Assembly (NCBI GenBank): GCA_009746045.1
Contig: RPFO01000288.1
Coordinates: 233,758-297,757, forward strand
Source: Mesostigma viride
Taxonomy: Eukaryota; Streptophyta; Mesostigmatophyceae; Mesostigmatales; Mesostigmataceae
Direction: 5' to 3'
Length of the DNA: 64,000 bases
Part shown: positions 56,101 to 64,000 of the stretch, piece after piece
Position numbering within the stretch: position 1 is the stretch's first letter
How the letters are laid out: the number at the start of each line of letters is the position of its first letter
Translations under genes and position numbers: made by a program
The notes under the pieces: model-generated
The model's input: only the letters and a program-made list of their open reading frames with translations
Databases searched by the model: none
What the model was told of the DNA's origin: nothing

Positions 56101-58370
56101 TCCTCTGGCCCCTGGGAGGGCTCGCCTTTGTCGGCCACGGGGGCGGCCCCTGCAAGGACATCCTTGTGGCACTGGCGGGGCCGCTGACGCACATCCCCCT
56201 GGCCGCCATCTGCCTCGTCGTCATGGCGGCAACCGACGGGGGTGACGTCGACTGGCACCTGCGCAGCCCGAACGAGGACTATTTTTGGGAGAACATGGTT
56301 GCTGCGGCGCTCGTCATGCAGGTCGCGCTCTTCTGCTTCAACCTACTCATACCGGCATACCCGCTGGACGGCGGTGCGTGTGGCAGCATGCACCTTGCAC
56401 GTAGCGAGTGTCAAGCACACTAGACCAGATGTTATGGTTCCGCTGTAAGCTTCACGCTCACATGTCCGCTCGACGGCGGTAGGTGTGTCGGGTAAAGCCA
56501 AGCATGTGCGTGACGGATGGCGGTGCATGTGTGCATGCGTGACGCGAGTGCATGTGACATATGCTAGCAGTGATAGCCCCCGTCCACCTGCTGGGGCCAG
56601 CAGTGAGCAGTGTTACCTGGTGGATGGCAGTTTGTGTGCTGTGGCTTGCCATGCGGCCGATTCCCTGTGCTGAACATCGATGATGGTACGTGTGCTAGTG
56701 TTATTTACTCGGTCTAAGCCTGTTTTACTCATTTCTTTTCTGGCTGATTCTGCTCTTTTTCTACCAACTCTTTTACCCTCTTCGAACTTTTTCCTATCGT
56801 TTCACTACTTCTAGTATTTTTTCTTTGCTGATCGATTCTAAATTTTTCACAGAGTCTTGTACTTTTATTTTTCTACTTTTTGCTCTTTTATTGTTGCCGG
56901 GCTGATTCTACTTGCACCACAATGTCGATCTCAATATCGAGTTACTACCAGCACACGAATCATGCAGACCTGTCGCATCCTGGGATCCCTGTGCTCCCCG
57001 GCGTACTGCCGTCGCTCGACCTATCGCTTGTTTGCTTGCCTAATACCTTGACTACCATCAAGCGATGCCGGCCTGGTGTATGCCGGCTGCGCCTTCTCAC
57101 TCGTTGATGGCCGTTTCCCGGATTCGTTGCCTCTTGGTTCCACAAAAACGTGCTAAGGCCCCCTGGTGCAGGGCGCAACCTGCTGTGCACCACGCGGTGC
57201 CTGCGCCGCCACTCACTCTCTACTGGATCCCCCGCTCCCTGGCCTCACCATTCCACCACCCGGTGCAAGCTGCACCCTAAGTAATTTATTTGGCACCATG
57301 TGAACCATGTCAGTCCCTAGTCAACCGCACCCTATGCGTATTCAGCCGCATCGACTATCCCTAGTCCACCGCACCCTATCCCTAGTCAACGTGCTGTACC
57401 GCCCTAATCATCCGCACCCTATGCGTATTCAGCCGCATCGACTATCCCTAGTCCACCGCACCCTATCCCTAGTCAACGTGCTGTACCGTCCCTAGTCAAC
57501 CGCAGCCTATGCGTATTCAGCCGCATCGACTATCCCTAGTCCACCGCACCCTATCCCTAGTCAACGTGCTGTACCGCCCTAATCAACCGCAGCCTATGCG
57601 TATTCAGCCGCATCGACTATCCCTAGTCCACCGCACCCTATCCCTAGTCAACGTGCTGTACCGCCCTAATCAACCGCACCCTATGCGTATTCAGCCGCAT
57701 CGACTATCCCTAGTCCACCGCACCCTATCCCTAGTCAACGTGCTGTACCTCCTCAGTTGCTCATGCGTATTCCCTTGATTACCATCTCCTGGCATGGGCC
57801 GCACTATCGTCAGCACGCTGTCCCCCCTTGGTCGCTCATGGCCGCTTGAAGCTCAGTCTTTTTGCTGAACATTTGTTTGCTACATGCGCCCCATGATATG
57901 CCACAACAGGCCGCATCTTGGTGGACGTGCTTTTCCTGTGTGGCGCATCAGAGCGCATGGCTGCCATCATCTCCTGCGCCGTCTCCTTCCCGCTTGCCCT
58001 CGGCCTGATCGCGTGGGGCATACTGACGCACCAGATCACGATGATGCTGATCGCCGCGTGGATCATCATCCAGGGACTCCAAATCGTTGTCATGATTCGC
58101 AACGGGACGGTCGGATACCACCCGATGTTCCAAAAAGATGGTGCGGAAGCGGCGAGCGGCGGCGGCGCCGCGTATGCTGTGGATACGACCAGTAGTAGTT
58201 ATAACGCAAACGCGGGGTATAGCGCAGGCACGGGGTATATTGGGAGCGCGGGAGCTCCGGCGGGTAGCGGTAGTGGCAATGTCGCGTTGCCCACGTTCTC
58301 TAGTAGCTCGGGCGTGCCCCCCATCGTTGGGCGCGGCAAGCCGCTCTCGTATCAAGAAAACAGCGTGTGA
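53108..58370 (+). CDS. M50 membrane metalloprotease (site-2-protease type), four exons
   Basis: Exons by phase: 53108-53274, 54820-54913, 56076-56373 and 57910-58370 (167+94+298+461 nt), all GT-AG, giving 339 aa. The zinc motif HELGH is at residues 77-81 in a hydrophobic helix. GPLTH follows in exon 3, and the second metal-ligand motif NLLIPAYPLDGGR spans the exon 3/4 junction (Asp about 185). Exon 1 has a hydrophobic IPIRLHLLLPIVFVVHGVW segment; exon 4 adds a hydrophobic pair and a Gly/Ser-rich tail. The family cleaves transmembrane substrates within the bilayer. It lacks visible PDZ or CBS domains, so it resembles the compact SpoIVFB/Rip-like subgroup. Substrate and compartment are unknown. 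The introns are full of tandem repeats and exon-edge copies. Confidence 0.9.
54480..54500 (+). repeat. Echo of M50 exon 2 acceptor edge
   Basis: CGCAGGAATTTGATGGCGT here versus CCAGGAACTTGATGGCGT at the true acceptor (54816-54833), 334 bp upstream in intron 1. Includes the AG of the splice site. Confidence 0.7.
54615..54730. repeat. 27-bp tandem repeat in M50 intron 1
   Basis: Four units built on TCTCCATGCCCCTCCCC and TATAACCATG, just upstream of exon 2. Confidence 0.9.
55120..56045. repeat. CCCCTCA/CCCCCTCA array in M50 intron 2
   Basis: About 900 bp of alternating CACCCCT and CACCCCCT units, filling most of intron 2 (54914-56075). Long Pro/His/Ser/Thr open frames are repeat artefacts. Confidence 0.95.
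56456..56645 (+). repeat. Echoes of M50 exon 3 donor edge
   Basis: Three partial copies of the exon 3 end plus donor (true: CTGGACGGCGGTGCGTGTGG at 56364-56383). They are at about 56463 (GCTCGACGGCGGTAGGTGTG), 56514 (GTGACGGATGGCGGTGCATG) and 56620 (GTGGATGGCAGTTTGTGTGC), decreasing in similarity. Confidence 0.65.
57308..57755. repeat. Roughly 90-bp minisatellite in M50 intron 3
   Basis: Five units with ATGCGTATTCAGCCGCATCG, ACTATCCCTAGTCCACCGCA and CCTAGTCAACGTGCTGTACC. Each unit has TTCAGCCGCATC, close to the exon 4 acceptor context AACAGGCCGCATC (57905-57917). Confidence 0.9.
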
Positions 58371-59320
58371 TAATGGACATCTGGGTTATTCTTTCGAACT
58401 ATGTATATAGTTGTCTCACTTAATTTAAACTCACTCTCATCAAGCATATAGCATATGACTGTCTTCGGTGTGGCCGTGTGGATGTTTATGGGCCTGTTTA
58501 AGCATTCGTCGAAAGGAAGACATTGAATTGGTTTATTGGGTTATAAGTTTATTGTTGGTGCATAGAAATCTCTTGAATGGGCGGGGTATCTCATCGCTTC
58601 GTGGAGAACGAAAACTTCAAATGGGAAAGCGATAGCAATTTATGACAGGAAGACATATGGGACTTCTTGTGCGTGTAGCAGTGTATATGTTAACAATCTT
58701 GCATATTATACTTAAGCCTCCTTTCACTGTCCGTTGGGAGGTCACAGAGTCGGAATCTCACAAGGCTTGGAAAAAAAGGCAAGCTGTCGAACACGCTAAC
58801 TGACGAGAGAAATGGCCGATCGCTTAGGTGTGCCCTGGGTCAGCAAATCAGGAGTCGCTGGGCCCATGACTGGCTGCTTGTGTTCACCGACCGTCGGTAG
58901 CGCGCGGCTGGCGACCAAGCCCCACATTGGTAGCCATCTGATTGACAGTCTACCACGATCCTGGGGCCAGGTCTTGTCCTGCATGTTCTCCTAGTTGAGG
59001 TAAAGGGGCTGGTTATGAAGGCTATACGATTGGCATCCTTATTGACAACATGTCGACTTGACGCTGTCAACCTTGGGACCTATCAGCGACATTCACCAAC
59101 TTCACTGGCATCAGACGGATACTAGCTGAGAACTGGCCTGCATTCGCTTGCTAACTCATGAGCTACTGACTGTGACTGATCATTATGAGTTGCTGGGATC
59201 AGTAATTGTTTTATCGCACGGTGGCCCATGAGGAAGTCACCTACACCACGCTTTCAAAACCAACTCCGCCAGGAGACAATAAATTGAATAAAATAGCTCC
59301 CGCCTTGACTCAACCTTGTT
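58371..59320. other. Downstream flank of M50 gene, nothing recognised
   Basis: No gene, repeat array or element end identified. Confidence 0.4.
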
Positions 59321-59439
59321 GAATGGCTATAGTGCAAGTGCGCTCGCCAAGCCAGTCAGTTCACAGTTGCATGGTGATCGTCACGTGTCGTCATCATGAT
59401 GAGAGCCGGCCGCCAAATAAAGCGACTGATTGGCTTTAT

Positions 59440-59800
59440 ACCCTCAATCAATATGATCTCGTGGCCACCTTCAATTCGGTGGAGGGCCACTCGACCTACG
59501 CCCTGACGGTGGGCGTCGGTTACGCACCACACTGCGGCCACCCTGAACAAGATCGCAAGGCTTCTTTGCTGCGCTGGAGAACCTGGTGAACGGCACCCCT
59601 GGTCGCAACTACCTCGCTCTGCTACTGGACGCCAACGCAACGCTGCCACCGGGTACTGGGGGATGTCAGCACGCCCCAAACGGTATGGTCTCCAATGCCA
59701 ACGCTGAACTTTTTGCCGATCTGCTTACGACATGCGATTTGGTAACTGCCAACACCCGCTTTCCACATCGTCCAGATGCGAGTTGGTGGCCTAGAGCTTG
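59440..59800 (+). pseudogene. LINE endonuclease-domain fragment
   Basis: In two frames, joined near 59560: a FFAALENLVNGTPGRNYLAL segment, then LLLDANATLPPG, PNGMVSNANAELFADLLTTC and VTANTRFPHR. This follows the apurinic-type endonuclease pattern of LINEs (D-x-N-A, then N-x-N-A/G-x-x-L-x-x-x-x, then N-T-x-F-x-H). Both flanks lack coding sequence, so it is a relic. Confidence 0.6.
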
Positions 59801-59910
59801 CTCAGTTGGCCAAGAGTTTGCTCAATTGACAGCCAGTATTCCAACTTTGTGTGAAATCAATGGAATAATATCACGTACCTCCCCGCAAGTGTTCCCCAAA
59901 GTAAACTGTC

Positions 59911-59941
59911 GCCCCCCCCCCCCCCCCCCCCCCCCCCCTCC
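59911..59941. repeat. Poly-C tract
   Basis: A near-uninterrupted C run of about 29 nt; assembled length may be unreliable. Confidence 0.9.
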
Positions 59942-60169
59942 CTCCTGCCCCCCACGCTGCCTCACCCTAGCCAGGTATGGTTTCTAGCCACTTGTGCACG
60001 AAGCTTTGACATGTAGTTTCCACAGAAAAACGATGCAAATTGTAGTCATGACATGCACCATAATAATTATAAATCGTTAAGAAGTCAGTTCCACTAAAAA
60101 TCATGAAAGTTCATTAAGACCGCAGCTCCACTACGTTACTTTTAGTCGTTACAATACCAATGTCACAAT

Positions 60170-61312
<1,143 letters not shown>

Positions 61313-61404
61313 GATGATATAATTTGCGGCCGCCGTCGCCCAAGATTTAGCGCAATATCATAAAACGCGGCACAGGCAGGGTTCGAATTTTCCGGAAACT
61401 AGCC

Positions 61405-61599
61405 ATGGCGGAATCACCGTCACCCGCCTCCCATTCCCCCGCCGATGGGGAGGACTCAGCGCCTCACACCATTACGCAACTAGTCGACGCTGTGGACACC
61501 ATTGCGACACAGCCACCGGCCAACGCGGCAGCCATTACCGCCTCCTCCAAGCGGCCTAAAGAATGCATGACCGCTAAAGACGGCTTAAAGAATGCATGA
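61405..61599 (+). pseudogene. Truncated relative of the ORF at 13786-14268
   Basis: 64 codons, MAESPSPASHSPADGEDSA, with an Ala-rich stretch and SSKRPKECMTAKDG. Same position relative to the shared leader as the 13786-14268 gene (divergent, similar start context) and similar composition (Ser/Ala start, then a basic patch). It ends at a tandem duplication of AAGAATGCATGACCGCTA (about 61558-61605). Confidence 0.4.
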
Positions 61600-61748
61600 C
61601 CGCTATATACCGCAAAACGAAAGTCCGCAGCAGGCAGCCTGTCATGATTTCAAAAATACTTCGCCCTGTACCTGCTTTCTGGTGCCCTTGAATACATTGG
61701 TCGCCGTCCCGGCTTGCTGCTTAGCTGTCATGGCCTTCATTTGCCCAC

Positions 61749-62132
61749 TTACAATAAAACGGCATGGTCCACTTCGTCAAGGTCAACTTCCAATCTGGCC
61801 ATGTCGCGTGCTAGAAGGGCCCTGTCCTCAGCATCCCGCTGTTCATCTTCTTCCCCATCAGAGTGGGCTTCTTGGTCATTAGCAGCCCTCTGGTCAATGC
61901 CTTTCGCGCTATCAAGCTGATTGCCCAGGTCATCCGGAGCGACTTTCGGCTCCTTCGTATCGCCGCAGCATTCCTTGCACAGAATTTTCTGTCCAAAATC
62001 TTCTTCTCCCACGCCGACGCCACAAAAAACATGCATCCACTTGCCGCATGTGCACTTGTGGACTGAGCCAGTCATGTTTCCGCAACCACCCCCGCATAAT
62101 TGCATGGTTTCGGTGCCCATTGTGGCAGCCAT
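61749..62132 (-). CDS. Small PHD/RING-like zinc-finger protein
   Basis: 127 aa. N-terminal metal ligands CGGGCGN, KCTC, WMHVFC and ILCKECC form a C4HC3-like pattern, followed by an acidic region (SDGEEDEQRDAEDRA) and a C-terminal helix. Resembles the finger of the 716-aa protein at 36392, suggesting a family of mobile-element zinc-finger proteins. No introns and no TIRs found around it. It may be a fragment of a longer protein. Confidence 0.55.
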   Translation of the reverse strand: MAATMGTETMQLCGGGCGNMTGSVHKCTCGKWMHVFCGVGVGEEDFGQKILCKECCGDTKEPKVAPDDLGNQLDSAKGIDQRAANDQEAHSDGEEDEQRDAEDRALLARDMARLEVDLDEVDHAVLL

Positions 62133-62285
62133 TTCCGCTTGTTCTCACCCACTTAGCTCTAAACGCGGTGTTCAACAGTTGCTTTCACCTGCTTGAATTC
62201 GAAGTGCAGTGCAGTCCGTTAAACCCAAAATGCCGAGCAGTCGAGCACGCATAAAATGCCTCGCTACTACGGTAGTTGCGACCGA

Positions 62286-62416
62286 CTAGATCTGACAGAA
62301 AAATGCCTAGGCATTTTTTTTTTCAAGACTAGATCTGACAGAAAAATGCCTAGGCATTTTTTTTTCAAGACTAGATCTGACAGAAAAATGCCTAGGCATT
62401 TTTCTGTCAGATCTAG
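62286..62416. repeat. Triple repeat ending in a perfect 46-bp palindrome
   Basis: Units starting at 62286, 62329 and 62371, each CTAGATCTGACAGAAAAATG followed by CCTAGGCATTTTT. The third continues to its full mirror CTGTCAGATCTAG, making 62371-62416 a perfect palindrome. The first two are cut short by a T-run and CAAGA. Confidence 0.9.
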
Positions 62417-63473
62417 TGTTAAAATCGAGTTCGAATTTTATTAAATGATAATTTTACGGTAATCAGGTTACAAACTCAGAGCCAAGCCCCCAGCTTAATT
62501 TACCAGCGCAACCATAGCCATTGCCAGCATAGCAGCAACAACCGTTGGACCGCCGCAACACAATGCTGGCTTTTGGATCATCATCGTCTGTCAGGCGGCT
62601 AGGCTAGCCTGCAGCGCTAGGCACCGACGCAAGCCTGGGAACGCATCTCCGTTACACATCTCCGTTACAACACACCAGCCGAGTACCGACCAATCGACAC
62701 ACACCAGTATCTCGCCACTTGTCACGCCAGCCGGCAGTACCCAGAATCCTAGTCCGCACCTCAGTACCGGACCAGTGCCGCACAGCCAAAGTCTAGGGCG
62801 TAACTCACGAGGCATAACGCACACAGCGTAACTTAAATCGTTGTGGATCACACAAGCCAAAATTCAGCCGAACCTCAAAACGGCTAAGTCCCAATGCGCC
62901 GAATTAACCCGAACGCCTCGAACCACAAAATGGCTAAGTACCGGCACACAATCATTAATTATTTCCATGTGACTGCGAGCTGAAACCTATAATATAACAC
63001 CAGCCGCTTTTTCCCGAGCAGTCACACATCCCACCAATCATTATCTCACTCAGCTCGAGAGTAACCGACAGACACCTCACCAGGAAGCACTAACACAGGA
63101 CGCTATGTACTAGGGGAGTCCGCACCCCTCACTTGGCGCCCATTCACGCCCTGGTAGTACAACCAGCATCTGTCAGTAAGTCAAGTAAGCAAGCGAGAAT
63201 ACAAGACTGATCAAAAGACCACCCTCGGCTCCAACACCAACCACACCCTGAACCCACGGACTTTCACACATCACCAACCACAGTCCCCGCCTCCGATCAG
63301 GTCCTCAACCCAGGACCATCCCATCAGGTACATCCCCACCAAGATAGAGTTATCCAACCGTACTGGGTCATCCTGAGATGGGCTCGATCCAGGGGTCATT
63401 CCCAGCCCACATGTAATGCGTCCCAACGCCTGCCAGCCTGAAATTCTCATGCCACATGGTCCATTGCCCAGAT
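62417..63473. other. No gene seen; possible copia 3' region
   Basis: No coding region recognised. It follows (on the minus strand) the copia RNase H and so may contain its 3' UTR and LTR. A TGTTGGAGCCGAGGG-type start at about 63235 on the minus strand is a candidate LTR edge, unproven. CATCTCCGTTACA is duplicated at 62644 and 62657. Confidence 0.3.
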
Positions 63474-64000
63474 CTACATCAAACCCTCCAGCAGTCCTTG
63501 CAGATCCCCGAGAGAGCCCCCCATGACCATCCGCAGGAGGCGATACTGGTCGCGCGCCCCAGCGAACAGCTTGGTCAGCGCATCAGCCGGGTTGAGCTTC
63601 CCAGGTAGATGAAGCACGCTCACTGCGTATGACAGTTCCTTGAGTAGTAGGAAATCCAGGTCGCGCGTCCTGGACAGGCTGTTGAGAATGAAACTCACAA
63701 GCGGCTGACTGTCGGTATGCACAGTCGTGGTCAGTACCAAACGAGCATCCAGCCACTTGCCCATCCAGCGCAGAAATTGCTCTAGATACAGGGACGCCTT
63801 GATGCACTCACACACCCCGCGACACTCATTGGTATCCGATCCAACTGCCACCCTGCGGCACAACCTAGAGTACCACCCACAGAGCGAACCATTGCCCTTG
63901 GGGTTGGAGAGCACAAACAAGCCGCCCATGCGAGCTCTCGTCTTGGTGAGCTCCCTGCCCTCGCCAGACGTGTCAGCAAAGCAATGCAACACAATCGGCT
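63474..64000 (-). pseudogene. pol: Ty1/copia RNase H fragment, runs off the window
   Basis: At least 172 codons open to the right edge. Shows the copia-type RNase H layout at the end of pol: CFADTSGEGRELTKTRARMG, GSLCGWYSRLCRRVAVGSDT (the S-K-R-Q-x-x-V-A-x-S-S-x-E region with changes), HTDSQPLVSFI, and the terminal LPGKLNPADALTKLF. The rest of pol would lie outside the window to the right. Function and intactness cannot be judged. Confidence 0.75.

Noticed and set aside
54922-56245. 421-codon Pro/His/Ser/Thr frame
   Set aside because: CCCCTCA array in M50 intron 2; only the short part overlapping exon 3 is real, and in a different frame.
60138-60151. Solo-LTR end (TTTTAGTCGTTACA) like the 8.1-kb element's LTR terminus
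   Set aside because: Only about 14 bp match and the preceding sequence does not align.

Overview
The window is nuclear DNA from a microbial eukaryote. Spliced genes with GT-AG introns, LTR and non-LTR retrotransposons, TIR DNA transposons and very abundant tandem repeats all point that way. A green-algal or other protist host would fit, but nothing here fixes the lineage. Three host genes are clear. CCDC25 (NFACT-R family) lies at 1342-6811 on the minus strand in six exons, which I re-joined by splice phase. An intronless SNF7/CHMP4-type ESCRT-III gene lies at 51591-52283, minus. A four-exon membrane M50 (site-2-type) metalloprotease lies at 53108-58370, plus. SNF7 and the protease are divergently arranged.

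Most of the rest is nested mobile DNA. A young Ty3/gypsy chromovirus occupies 7834-34734, with 584-bp LTRs, TSD TGTTG and about three LTR differences. It inserted into the LTR of an older relative lying in the opposite orientation. It was then hit twice. A 13.3-kb CACTA-like element (9682-22998) splits the start of gag. A 2001-bp TTAA-flanked, piggyBac-like non-autonomous element (32577-34577) sits in its 3' LTR. To the right is a 4.2-kb element with perfect 31-bp TIRs (34920-39155) carrying a 716-codon PHD-like zinc-finger ORF. Next is a degraded beta-helix-repeat gene on the minus strand (39409-40404 plus 48508-48851). It is cut by an 8.1-kb LTR element with almost identical 779-bp LTRs (40405-48507, TSD TCGAC). 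LINE fragments, tRNA-like SINEs and a copia RNase H fragment at the right edge complete the set.

The most unusual signal is in the two spliced host genes. Their introns, and the 3' flank of CCDC25, hold repeated partial copies ('echoes') of the neighbouring exon edges, often including the splice site. 5'-edge copies lie upstream of the true acceptor and 3'-edge copies lie downstream of the true donor. The same introns carry private tandem repeats. Further candidates are the PHD-protein transposon, the chromovirus with an added viroplasmin-type ORF and a long unknown 3' ORF, and a conserved leader found next to two unrelated microsatellites.
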